From Candidatus Aenigmatarchaeota archaeon (GTDB lineage: Archaea > Aenigmatarchaeota > Aenigmatarchaeia > QMZS01): a DNA stretch of 12,770 nucleotides. The stretch spans positions 1 to 12,770 of the forward strand of contig JAGGTL010000029.1 of NCBI GenBank assembly GCA_021163805.1. Reading direction: 5' to 3'. Shown piece after piece: positions 6,570 to 12,711 of the stretch. Position 1 is the first letter of the stretch. The number at the start of each line of letters is the position of its first letter. The notes under the pieces are model-generated. The model saw only the letters and a program-made list of their open reading frames with translations, searched no databases and had not been told where the DNA came from. The position numbers and the translations under genes were made by a program.

Positions 6570-6583
6570 TGGACCTGGTGGGA

Positions 6584-6786
6584 TTTTCAGAGAGACTTTT
6601 ATTTTTTAATTCAGGGTTTATTTCTTCCGATTACTGGTAAGAGGTAATTGATTCTTTTCCATCAAAAGATGGAACGCGCGTTGCAAAAATGCAAACGACG
6701 CATCTTTTTTTGCTCTGCAAAAAAGGAAGCATTTTCTGCCGAAGGCAGAAAAACTTTTTCTAAGGACCGCATCAATAAAAGCCTCA
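6584..6786 (-). other. tRNA-Ala T-loop intron (59/60), 203 nt
   Basis: A BHB forms from central UUCA/UGAA, bulges AAU and AAU (each cut AA^U), the outer T-stem GTGGG/CCCAC and an inner GAGGCTTTTATT paired with AATAAAAGTCTC, with a 2-nt offset. Joining restores T-loop TTCAAAT. The interior holds strong hairpins, among them a 9-bp stem (6732-6740/6744-6752) and a 7-bp stem (6657-6663/6668-6674). This is very long for an archaeal tRNA intron and has no convincing ORF. Confidence 0.82.
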
Positions 6787-6829
6787 TTTGAACCCACGGC
6801 CTCCGCCTTGCAAGGGCGGCATTCTACCA

Positions 6830-6910
6830 ATATCCAAAACTGCAGTTTTAAAGCCCGCCGTTTTTTCAATAAACAAGGCGGGTTAACTAACAAAACCGTT
6901 CGCAGTTTTA
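6830..6910 (-). other. tRNA-Ala D-loop intron (15/16), 81 nt
   Basis: A BHB forms from central GUUC/GGAU (two G-U), bulges AGU (AG^U) and AUU (AU^U), and an inner 8-bp AAAACTGC/GCAGTTTT. Joining gives the normal D-arm GTTCAGTGGTAGAAT. The intron contains a CCCGCC/GGCGGG hairpin. The outer helix is poor. Confidence 0.78.
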
Positions 6911-7021
6911 CTGAACTACAGGCCCATAATTATAAATTGTAATAAGTTTTTTATGAATAAATCGAAAATTATTGAGAAAACAAATAATCTATTGAACAAA
7001 AACAAGAAAAACCTTTTTCAT

Positions 7022-7034
7022 ATTAAATTTAAAA
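7022..7034 (+). promoter_or_regulatory. Candidate TATA box for tRNA-Pro and downstream genes
   Basis: ATTAAATTTAAAA lies about 18-30 nt before the first base of tRNA-Pro at 7052, the usual archaeal TATA spacing. It would drive tRNA-Pro, the 100-aa ORF and perhaps trpS. Confidence 0.45.
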
Positions 7035-7068
7035 TAATCTAGTTAATTTATGGGCTCGTGGTGTAGTT

Positions 7069-7108
7069 AAGCCTTATCTTAAGGTAACCAATAAAAGAGG
7101 TTCTATAA
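7069..7108 (+). other. tRNA-Pro D-loop intron, 40 nt
   Basis: A BHB forms from central GUAG/CUAU, bulges UUA (UU^A) and AAU (AA^U), and an inner AGCCUU/GAGGUU (7070-7075 with 7097-7102) that includes G-U pairs. Joining gives D-arm GTGTAGTTTGGTCTAGCAT. Confidence 0.8.
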
Positions 7109-7123
7109 TGGTCTAGCATCGGG

Positions 7124-7169
7124 GCTTAGGGTGATCGCCTAACGGGTGTTTAGCCTTGCCTAATGGGTG
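7124..7169 (+). repeat. Triplicated anticodon-loop/intron boundary in tRNA-Pro
   Basis: Three direct degenerate copies: GCTTA-GGGTG (7124-7133), GCCTAACGGGTG (7137-7148) and GCCTAATGGGTG (7158-7169). Each ends in a candidate anticodon segment (AGG, CGG, TGG) followed by GTG. It looks like internal duplication of the exon-intron junction. Confidence 0.75.
7128..7163 (+). other. tRNA-Pro intron at 33/34 (proposed), 36 nt
   Basis: Central GGGC (7122-7125) pairs with GCCU (7158-7161). The 3' bulge AAU is cut before U7164 and the 5' bulge UU(A) after U7127. The inner AGGGU/GCCUU is 5 bp if A7128 pairs. Joining places TGGG at positions 34-37. The motif is imperfect, and a nearer acceptor at 7142/7143 would yield CGG instead. 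Confidence 0.5.
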
Positions 7170-7232
7170 AGGAATATAGGGCGAGATAGATCTGAAAATA
7201 GGATTGATAACATCGCCCTGTAGATCAAAAAA
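7168..7232 (+). other. tRNA-Pro intron at 37/38 (proposed), 65 nt
   Basis: After the preceding splice, TTTG (32-35) faces AAAA (7227-7230) with three A-U pairs. The bulges are GG^U and AA^A. Further in, TATAGGGCGA (7175-7184) pairs with TCGCCCTGTA (7213-7222) over 10 bp. The register is canonical but the central helix is imperfect. Confidence 0.55.
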
Positions 7233-7274
7233 AGCCTCAGACCCGAGTTCAAATCTCGGCGAGCCCATTAGATT

Positions 7275-7577
7275 ATGGCAAGAGAGATAAGATTAGATGA
7301 TGAAAATGCTACACTATATAATCGTATCAGAACATATAGGAGGATTCTTGAAGGGATGATGCGGTCTGGTTATGTAAATATTGGAAGAAACACTCATTCT
7401 GGAAAGAAAGGTCCAAGAGGAAGAGATTTATACAATGATATCAGTTCTATTATGAAGAAAATTCTTGGTTATGCTCCCAAATCCGGAGAAAAACTTTCGG
7501 AGGAACAATTAGAAAAACTTGAAAAAACATACAAAGAAGCAGAAAATTATTTCAGAAGAAGAGTTAAACATATCTGA
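7275..7577 (+). CDS. Uncharacterised small basic protein
   Basis: A 100-residue protein that I do not recognise. The N-terminal part (MAREIRLDDENATLYNRI, then helix-like RTYRRILEGMM) leads into a basic loop rich in Gly, Lys and Arg (residues 37-50, GRNTHSGKKGPRGR). Predicted helices follow at 51-65 and 75-98, the last ending RRRVKHI. There is no cysteine, signal peptide or membrane segment. Charge and placement between tRNA-Pro and trpS suggest RNA binding, but that is inference from context. The ATG lies 7 nt after the tRNA 3' end, leaving no room for a leader or ribosome binding site. It is probably made from a message liberated by tRNA processing. The coding pattern resembles its neighbours, so I take it as real. 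Confidence 0.75.
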   Translation: MAREIRLDDENATLYNRIRTYRRILEGMMRSGYVNIGRNTHSGKKGPRGRDLYNDISSIMKKILGYAPKSGEKLSEEQLEKLEKTYKEAENYFRRRVKHI

Positions 7578-7580
7578 ATG

Positions 7581-7589
7581 TAATAAATT
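7581..7589 (+). promoter_or_regulatory. Possible internal TATA box before trpS
   Basis: TAATAAATT lies 17-25 nt before the trpS ATG at 7606, with no Shine-Dalgarno site between. It could give a leaderless trpS message besides read-through from upstream. Weak on sequence alone. Confidence 0.3.
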
Positions 7590-7605
7590 CTATCAATGAT
7601 AAATT

Positions 7606-8742
7606 ATGCCATTTAAAGTAACTCCGTGGGAAGTTAGAGGCAAAATTAATTATGAAAAACTTGTTAAGGAATTTGGTGTGCAGAAAATTGATAATAAACT
7701 TTTGGATAAAATTGAATCAATTACAGGAGAATTGCACTTTATGTTGAGAAGAAAGATCTTTTTTGCACATAGAGATTTAAACTGGATTCTGAATGAATAT
7801 GAAAAAGGAAATAAATTTTTTCTTTATACGGGCAGAGCTCCTTCTGGTCCCATACATATAGGCCACTTATTGCCGTGGATATTTACAAAATGGTTGCAAG
7901 ATAAATTTGATGTGGAGTTGTGGTTTCAGTTTCCCGATGAAGAAAAATTTTTATTTAAAAAAAATTTAAAATTTGAAGAAGTTGAAAAATATTTGGAGGA
8001 TAATATTTTGGATGTTATTGCTGTTGGTTTTGACCCGGAGAAGACCAATTTTATAATTGATACAAAACATGCGAGTTTATTATACAAACAAGCCTGCAAA
8101 ATTTCCAAAAGAATTACTTTTTCCATGGTAAAGTCTTCCTTTGGTTTAAGGGAACAATCAAATATAGGCTCGATATTTTATACCGCAATGCAGGCAGTTC
8201 CCGCTTTTCTGCCTTCTATTTTGAAAAACAAAAAAATTCCTTGTTTAATACCGCATGCGATAGATCAAGACCCGCATTTTAGATTATCGAGAGATATAAT
8301 ACCTAAGCTGGGATATTACAAGCCAGCTTCTATTCAATGCTCCTTTCTGCCACCTCTTACAGGTGTTTCCGGAAAAATGTCGGCATCAGAAAAAGAGACG
8401 GCGGTTTATACAACAGATGATGAGAAAACAATAAGAAAAAAAATAATGAAATATGCTTTTTCCGGAGGTCAACCAACTGTTGAAGAACACAGAAAAAAAG
8501 GCGGCATACCCGAGATAGATGTTAGTTATCAATGGTTAAGATATCTTTTTGAGCCGGATGATAAAAAATTAGAAAAAATATATTACGATTATAAGACCGG
8601 GAAACTTCTCACGGGAGAACTGAAAGAAATTTTAATAAAAAAAATAACCGACTTTTTAAAAGAGTATAACAATAAAAAGAAAAAAGCCAAAAAGAATATG
8701 GATAAATATTTTGAATGGTTTAATTTTAAATCTCTTCCTTGA
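7606..8742 (+). CDS. trpS: Tryptophanyl-tRNA synthetase
   Basis: A 378-residue class Ic synthetase that charges tRNA-Trp with tryptophan, of the archaeal/eukaryotic type. The Rossmann catalytic fold carries the HIGH motif in APSGPIHIGHLLPW (H84-I85-G86-H87). AIDQDPHFRLSRD at 218-230 is characteristic of archaeal and eukaryotic TrpRS. The KMSKS loop appears as GKMSAS (256-261), the usual KMSAS/KMSSS variant. The N-terminal segment (FKVTPWEVRGKINYEKLVKEFG) is the family's conserved extension, and the C-terminal helical anticodon-binding part ends in a Lys-rich stretch. Length is normal. It starts 28 nt after the 100-aa gene, and its last 17 bp overlap the end of rpoB1 on the opposite strand. 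Confidence 0.96.
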   Translation: MPFKVTPWEVRGKINYEKLVKEFGVQKIDNKLLDKIESITGELHFMLRRKIFFAHRDLNWILNEYEKGNKFFLYTGRAPSGPIHIGHLLPWIFTKWLQDKFDVELWFQFPDEEKFLFKKNLKFEEVEKYLEDNILDVIAVGFDPEKTNFIIDTKHASLLYKQACKISKRITFSMVKSSFGLREQSNIGSIFYTAMQAVPAFLPSILKNKKIPCLIPHAIDQDPHFRLSRDIIPKLGYYKPASIQCSFLPPLTGVSGKMSASEKETAVYTTDDEKTIRKKIMKYAFSGGQPTVEEHRKKGGIPEIDVSYQWLRYLFEPDDKKLEKIYYDYKTGKLLTGELKEILIKKITDFLKEYNNKKKKAKKNMDKYFEWFNFKSLP

Positions 8743-10525
8743 CATGTAACTTTGGATAGACACCCATTGCCATCATCTCATCCAATACCAATTTAAATGC
8801 ATAGCTGATTTTAACTCTCACAATATCTGTTTTATTGCAAAGCGGGCAATAACTTATTCCCTTAACCTGATTGTCTATCGCGACAATACCGCAGTTTTTG
8901 CAAACTGGAACTTCTGTTTCATCAGAGGAAAATCTTTCTTTTAAAGTTAAAGCAGCTCCATGAGCGAGTAAGCAATCTTTTTCCATTTCTCCAAATCTCA
9001 GACCTCCTTCTCTTGCCTTTCCCTCCGTTGGCTGCCTTGTTAAAACCGTTGTTGGTCCCCTAGCCCTCATAAAGTATTTGTCCCTAACCATATGGTAAAG
9101 TGCCTGATAATAACATGGCCCAACGAGAATTTTTGATTTGATTTTTTCTCCAGTTTCTCCATTATACATTTCTTCTTCTCCATTCTGATCAAAGCCAAAG
9201 TTTTTAAGTATTTTAATTATCTCCTCTTCCGGAGTTTCATTGAAACTCGTTTCATCCATTATCTGAGCAGATAATGCTGCGGCTTTTCCATAGATAATTT
9301 CAATTAATTGCCCTATTGTCATTCTGCTTGGAATACCCATAGGATTAATTATTACATCGGGAACAATCCCATCTTTTGTGAAAGGCAAATCTTCCTCTGG
9401 GACAATAGCTCCAATAACCCCTTTTTGCCCATATCTGGAAGCAAATTTATCACCAACTTCCGGAATTCTCATTTCTCTTACAGTGGTTTTTATTAATTTA
9501 TCCCCGCTTTCTGTTTGTGTTAATACAACCCTGTCTATAATTCCTTCTTCGCCGAATTTTACAGTTATGGAAGTATCTCTTCTGTTTTCTGTTTCGGAAA
9601 GAAATTCTTCGACGGGACCATAAAATCTCAAAGGCGAAACTTTTCCTATAATTATATCTCCTCCTTTAACCTCCGTTTCCGGAGGAGCCAATCCATCTTC
9701 ATCAAGAAGTTCATAATCCAATTTTGTCCTGTAATTTTTTACGGATTCATCGGGTATGCAGATATTGTCACTTTCAATACCCCAATACTTTTTTTCTTCT
9801 GTTTGATATGTCCTGAAAAACAAAGATCTGAATAAACCTCTTTCAACAGATTTTTTGTTGAAAATAATAGCATCTTCCATATTATATCCCTTATAAGGCA
9901 TTATTGCAAGAACAACATTTTGTCCTTGAGGATGCTCATTCAGTATATTGGATTTGTATATAACTGTATCAATAAGGGGATGCTGGGGATATATCAGAGA
10001 ATAAGCCTTTGTATCTGGTCTGAGTAAATAATTTATCGCATATATTCCAAGAGACTGCGCCATCATCTTGGCTCCATAATTAACCCTGTCTGATCTGTTA
10101 TGTGGGGCAAAAGGAACCATCGAAGCAGAAATTCCCAAAATAACGGAAGGATTTAATTCCAGATGCGTATGTTCGGCAGTCAGGTCCTTTAAAGTGAGGG
10201 CTATGTAGGCATTTTCTTCTTCCTCTGCATCTAGATATTCAATTATTCCTTCTTTAACCAAATCTTCCAAATCAAGTTCTCCTTTTATGAGTTTTGTAAG
10301 ATGTTTTTCCGTTAGAAGAGGTTTTCCGTTTTTGACTATTATTAAAGGTCTTCTTAATCTGGAATCGCTAGTATCGATCCTAATTTCATTTATATCTTCA
10401 AGATATGCTATATTTGCTTCTTCTGGCAATTGACCTTTTCTTCTTTGCTCTCTAAAGCTAGTCAATAGACTCTTCGGTTTATTTGTTTCTCCTATCAGCC
10501 GGCCACAAAAAAATACTTTTGTCAT
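8726..10525 (-). CDS. rpoB1: DNA-directed RNA polymerase subunit B' (RpoB1)
   Basis: A 599-residue C-terminal half of the split archaeal RNA polymerase B subunit, contributing to the active site, hybrid-binding region and clamp. Motifs include YKGYNMEDAI (211-220), VGDKFASRYGQKGV (357-370), NPMGIPSRMTIGQLIE (394-409) and GGLRFGEMEKDCLLAHGA (507-524). A zinc site follows with Cys542, Cys545, Cys560 and Cys563. Length is normal for B'. A longer reading from 10576 would overlap rpoB2 by 50 nt and add MIKKTRKYWILLLINYN, unlike the family. MTKVFFCGRLIG is the expected start, one base after the rpoB2 stop. Downstream comes convergent trpS, not the usual rpoA1/rpoA2. Confidence 0.96.
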   Translation of the reverse strand: MTKVFFCGRLIGETNKPKSLLTSFREQRRKGQLPEEANIAYLEDINEIRIDTSDSRLRRPLIIVKNGKPLLTEKHLTKLIKGELDLEDLVKEGIIEYLDAEEEENAYIALTLKDLTAEHTHLELNPSVILGISASMVPFAPHNRSDRVNYGAKMMAQSLGIYAINYLLRPDTKAYSLIYPQHPLIDTVIYKSNILNEHPQGQNVVLAIMPYKGYNMEDAIIFNKKSVERGLFRSLFFRTYQTEEKKYWGIESDNICIPDESVKNYRTKLDYELLDEDGLAPPETEVKGGDIIIGKVSPLRFYGPVEEFLSETENRRDTSITVKFGEEGIIDRVVLTQTESGDKLIKTTVREMRIPEVGDKFASRYGQKGVIGAIVPEEDLPFTKDGIVPDVIINPMGIPSRMTIGQLIEIIYGKAAALSAQIMDETSFNETPEEEIIKILKNFGFDQNGEEEMYNGETGEKIKSKILVGPCYYQALYHMVRDKYFMRARGPTTVLTRQPTEGKAREGGLRFGEMEKDCLLAHGAALTLKERFSSDETEVPVCKNCGIVAIDNQVKGISYCPLCNKTDIVRVKISYAFKLVLDEMMAMGVYPKLHVKEEI

Positions 10526-10526
10526 A

Positions 10527-12005
10527 TTATAATTTATTAGCAATAAAATCCAATACTTTCTTGTTTTCTTTATCATTCAATCCCTTTGAAATTGTTACCA
10601 TATTTGCCAGATGTTTTCTCAAACCGATATGCACTCCTTCCGGAGTTTCCTGGGCACAATATTTTCCCCAGTGAGTTCCGTGCAATTCTCTCGCTTCCAG
10701 ATGCTCCTGCGAACTGGAAAGTGTTGAAATAACCGCTCTCATATTTGATAATCTTCTCACATAATTTATTCTATCCAATCGTTGTGCGACTCCAACTCTG
10801 CCGCCCACCCACATACCAGTTGCCAACGCGGAAATAATTCTCTTGCTTACATAATTTGATTCAAACAAGGCCTGGATAGCAGGCGTTTTTTTTCTCTTGG
10901 TTAATCTCTGATAATTGTATCTTATCCTGCTCGACAATCCATTTTTTCCGAGGAGCAGGGAACGAAGCAAAATATCGAGAAAATATCCCGCCAGTCTTAT
11001 TCTTTTATTTGCCAGATGGTCTATGTCTTCTCCCTTTTGCATTCCGAGACCCACTTTTATGAGTCTATTTGCAACATGGGACAGGTAATTGGCCTTAACG
11101 ATTTGATCTTTCTCTTCAGTTCCTATATGATGCAAAAGAAAATTGTTTAATAAATTCTGGACTCTCTCTTGCGGAGTTTCCTTTCCCATTCCCTTAACAA
11201 ATCTCTCAAGATAAGTTAAAGCATCTTTTTTTGTTTTGATCTCTTCAAATTCATAAATATTTGTGAGAACTTCTTCTTCCATTCTCTGATTATCGGAAAT
11301 TGCTTCAATTAGTTGTTTGTCTGTTTCTAAACCCAACGCTCTCAAAACAACAATCATCGGAACATTTCTTAAATTTGAAAAATTCATATACAATATTCTG
11401 TCTTTTCTCTCAATCATATGCCTTTGAATATATTGGTTTTTTTCTGAATTAATTCTCGCCATCTCGATATTCTTTTTTTCCTCTTTAGTTATGACCATTC
11501 TGTTATTTGCAACTTCTTCTACCCCGACAATAATTTTTTCTGTTCCGTTTATTATAAAATAACCTCCCGGATCATAGGGGTCTTCTCCAATTTTTATCAA
11601 CTCTTCTTTATTTAAATTTCTGGTTGGATCAAGAATGGATTTCAACATTATTGGAAAATCACAAAGTTTGATTTTTGCCGGTTCCTGATGAACATCATTC
11701 ACAACTGGAACAACATTTATGTATAGAGCGCAGGTGTAATTTAAATCTCTTATCCTCGCTTCCATTGGAGTAATTTCTCTGTCATATCCATCCGCTTCTT
11801 TTAATATTGGGCCGCCAAATTCAACTTTCCATAAAAGCAATTTTTTGTTTTCATCGAGGGGAATAATGCCAATTTCATCAATAATTTTCTGCACACCTTC
11901 AAGAACAAATTTGTTGTAGGAATCCAAATTATAACTTACGAGCATTTTAGGCAAATTTCTCTTGACTATTTCTTTAAATCCGTTATACAAATCTCTGTCA
12001 TTCAT
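10527..12005 (-). CDS. rpoB2: DNA-directed RNA polymerase subunit B'' (RpoB2)
   Basis: A 492-residue N-terminal half of the split B subunit, covering the protrusion, lobe and fork regions. Visible landmarks are an N-terminal helical region with SYNKFVLEGVQ (29-39), FGGPILKEADGYDREITPMEAR (63-84), EDPYDPGGYFIINGTEKII (141-159), ANKRIRLAGYFL (332-343) and the fork region ARELHGTHWGKYCAQETPEG (438-457). LCDFPIMLKS replaces the more usual G-x-[FL]-P-V-M. The Cys-free lobe has no unusual insertions. The start overlaps the rpoH stop by 4 nt (ATGA), and the stop is one base before rpoB1, so the three are co-transcribed and translationally coupled. The split itself is typical of many euryarchaea and DPANN and not of crenarchaea. 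Confidence 0.96.
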   Translation of the reverse strand: MNDRDLYNGFKEIVKRNLPKMLVSYNLDSYNKFVLEGVQKIIDEIGIIPLDENKKLLLWKVEFGGPILKEADGYDREITPMEARIRDLNYTCALYINVVPVVNDVHQEPAKIKLCDFPIMLKSILDPTRNLNKEELIKIGEDPYDPGGYFIINGTEKIIVGVEEVANNRMVITKEEKKNIEMARINSEKNQYIQRHMIERKDRILYMNFSNLRNVPMIVVLRALGLETDKQLIEAISDNQRMEEEVLTNIYEFEEIKTKKDALTYLERFVKGMGKETPQERVQNLLNNFLLHHIGTEEKDQIVKANYLSHVANRLIKVGLGMQKGEDIDHLANKRIRLAGYFLDILLRSLLLGKNGLSSRIRYNYQRLTKRKKTPAIQALFESNYVSKRIISALATGMWVGGRVGVAQRLDRINYVRRLSNMRAVISTLSSSQEHLEARELHGTHWGKYCAQETPEGVHIGLRKHLANMVTISKGLNDKENKKVLDFIANKL

Positions 12006-12247
12006 ACTGCAACCCTATAATATAAATAAGTTTCTCCTGTAGTTAAAACCTTTCTTTTAATTTCTATCAGGTCCCCTTCCTTTACATCCAGATTTTTTAT
12101 TGCGGGATCCTTTCTGTTTATTTTCGGCATCTCTTTTTCTGTTACCCTATATTTTTTTAATATCTCTTGTTTTTCTTCCTCTGTTAATTTTCTGTGTTCT
12201 GGAACCAGAAAATGTTTCCTTACATTAATTTCTTTTTTTTCCGCCAT
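12002..12247 (-). CDS. rpoH: DNA-directed RNA polymerase subunit H (RpoH)
   Basis: An 81-residue homologue of the C-terminal domain of eukaryotic Rpb5, part of the jaw of the polymerase. Conserved features are the early HFLVPEHRKLTEEEK (12-26), LKKYRVTEKEMPKI (30-43), RKDPAIKNLDVKEGDLIEI (45-63) and the final strand ETYLYYRVAV. Length is typical for archaeal RpoH. The ATG at 12247 gives the expected short N-terminus. Only 11 nt (TTTTAAAAACT) separate it from the 3' end of tRNA-Lys. It heads the rpoH-rpoB2-rpoB1 cluster and overlaps rpoB2 by 4 nt. Confidence 0.96.
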   Translation of the reverse strand: MAEKKEINVRKHFLVPEHRKLTEEEKQEILKKYRVTEKEMPKINRKDPAIKNLDVKEGDLIEIKRKVLTTGETYLYYRVAV

Positions 12248-12278
12248 AGTTTTTAAAATGAGCCCGGCGCGATTCGAA

Positions 12279-12309
12279 TTCGCGGTAAGTTTTTATTCAA
12301 AATCTTGCA
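12279..12309 (-). other. tRNA-Lys T-arm intron (53/54), 31 nt
   Basis: A BHB forms from central CGCG/CGCG, bulges CGU (CG^U) and AAU (AA^U), and an inner GCAAG/CUUAC with one mismatch. Joining restores T-arm GCGCG-TTCGAAT-CGCGC, which is not paired correctly without excision. Confidence 0.82.
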
Positions 12310-12325
12310 CGCGCGACTCCCAGGT

Positions 12326-12407
12326 TTCTTCTCAGCACCAATAAATCATGGGGCATTATAATAATACCCTCAAAACTTTTAAATACCCAATTCTTAAAGA
12401 TTGGTTT
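12326..12407 (-). other. tRNA-Lys intron at 37/38, 82 nt
   Basis: The canonical position. The central helix is CUUU (32-35) / GAAG, with bulges UA^A and AA^A, and the outer helix is the anticodon stem. The inner helix (ACCAAT/ATTGGT) is offset by a few bases on the 3' side. Removal leaves the 7-nt loop CTTTTAA. Confidence 0.85.
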
Positions 12408-12445
12408 TAAAAGCCTGGTGCTCTACCAGACTGAGCTACGGGCCC

Positions 12446-12548
12446 ATATAATTATTTAAAATTAAAAGATTTAAAAAAATTTTCTATATATTGCGTTTTT
12501 GATTTTATCGAATTTCTATCTAAAAAAAAGAAAAACAATAAAATTTAT
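12446..12548. promoter_or_regulatory. Divergent promoter region of tRNA-Lys and tRNA-Ser
   Basis: 103 bp of very A/T-rich DNA between oppositely directed tRNA genes. A TATA candidate for tRNA-Lys (minus strand) lies at about 12455-12468. A candidate for tRNA-Ser, TCTAAAAAAAA (about 12520-12530), ends about 19 nt before its first base. CTATATATTG (12483-12492) is another TATA-like element, placed too far from either gene to assign. Confidence 0.4.
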
Positions 12549-12695
12549 GCTGAGGTGGCGGAGTGGTTAACGCGCCAGCCTGGAGTTTGCACATAGTGTA
12601 AAAATAATTGTTGGCGGAAGCCTTATTTTGTTTACCTGTGCAAAAGGTTAGCTGGTCCTCGCAAGAGGTCGCAGGTTCGAATCCTGCCCTCAGCG
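12549..12695 (+). tRNA. tRNA-Ser (anticodon GGA), one intron
   Basis: A class II tRNA of 83 nt after removing 12586-12649. The acceptor is GCTGAGG/CCTCAGC with discriminator G73, and the D-arm starts GCGGAGTGGTTAACGC. The anticodon arm is CCAGC-CTGGAGA-GCTGG, the long variable arm TCCTC-GCAA-GAGGT, and the T-arm GCAGG-TTCGAAT-CCTGC. G73 and the anticodon GGA point to serine rather than leucine (A73 in archaea). The gene does not encode CCA. It diverges from tRNA-Lys. Confidence 0.93.
12586..12649 (+). other. tRNA-Ser intron at 37/38, 64 nt
   Basis: Removal leaves the loop CTGGAGA. The intron folds as one long hairpin: TTTGCACA (12586-12593) with TGTGCAAA (12637-12644) and a tip GGC-GGAA-GCC. 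The 4-bp central helix of a BHB is poor here, so the exact junction may differ by a base or two; the anticodon does not change. Confidence 0.75.
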
Positions 12696-12711
12696 TTTAA
12701 AACTTATCATA

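Larger units (their letters stand above)
6570..6925 (-). tRNA. tRNA-Ala (anticodon UGC), two introns
   Basis: Three exons (6911-6925, 6787-6829, 6570-6583) give a 72-nt tRNA. The acceptor is GGGCCTG/CAGGTCC with A73 and one G-U pair. The D-arm is GTTC/GAAT with loop AGTGGTA, the anticodon arm CCGCC-CTTGCAA-GGCGG, and the T-arm GTGGG-TTCAAAT-CCCAC. The anticodon TGC identifies alanine. The gene encodes no CCA. An 81-nt intron interrupts the D-loop and an unusually long 203-nt intron the T-loop; there is none at 37/38. A TATA-like TTCATAAAAAAC (about 6945-6956) lies about 25 nt before the first base. It diverges from tRNA-Pro. Confidence 0.92.
7052..7267 (+). tRNA. tRNA-Pro (probably UGG), up to three introns
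   Basis: The acceptor is GGGCTCG (7052-7058) / CGAGCCC with A73 at 7267. The D-arm GTGT-AGTTTGGTCTA-GCAT appears after removing 7069-7108. The anticodon stem is GGGGC (7121-7125) / GCCTC (7234-7238), and the T-arm CCGAG-TTCAAAT-CTCGG. The anticodon loop is spread over about 108 nt. With introns 7128-7163 and 7168-7232 it becomes TTTGGGA, anticodon UGG, and the tRNA is 75 nt. A single intron would instead leave AGG, which is not expected in archaea. Three degenerate copies of the anticodon boundary (7124-7133, 7137-7148, 7158-7169) make splice assignment uncertain, but proline is supported by every option. A protein start codon follows 7 nt after A73. Confidence 0.88.
12259..12445 (-). tRNA. 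tRNA-Lys (anticodon UUU), two introns
   Basis: Three exons (12408-12445, 12310-12325, 12259-12278) give a 74-nt tRNA. The acceptor is GGGCCCG/CGGGCTC with A73. The D-arm is GCTC/GAGC around AGTCTGGTA, the anticodon arm CCAGG-CTTTTAA-CCTGG, the variable loop GAGTC and the T-arm GCGCG-TTCGAAT-CGCGC. The anticodon TTT identifies lysine. Introns lie at 37/38 (82 nt) and 53/54 (31 nt). The gene does not encode CCA. A TATA-like TTTTAATTTTAAAT (about 12455-12468) precedes it on the minus strand. It is followed after 11 nt by rpoH and probably shares its transcript. Confidence 0.93.

Noticed and set aside
6618..6893. A 91-codon minus-strand ORF across tRNA-Ala and its introns
   Set aside because: It overlaps tRNA exons and both introns; the composition is not protein-like and no endonuclease motif (LAGLIDADG) is visible.
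10526..10576. Longer start for rpoB1
   Set aside because: It would overlap rpoB2 by 50 nt and add a hydrophobic N-terminus not found in B' subunits; the ATG at 10525 fits the family.
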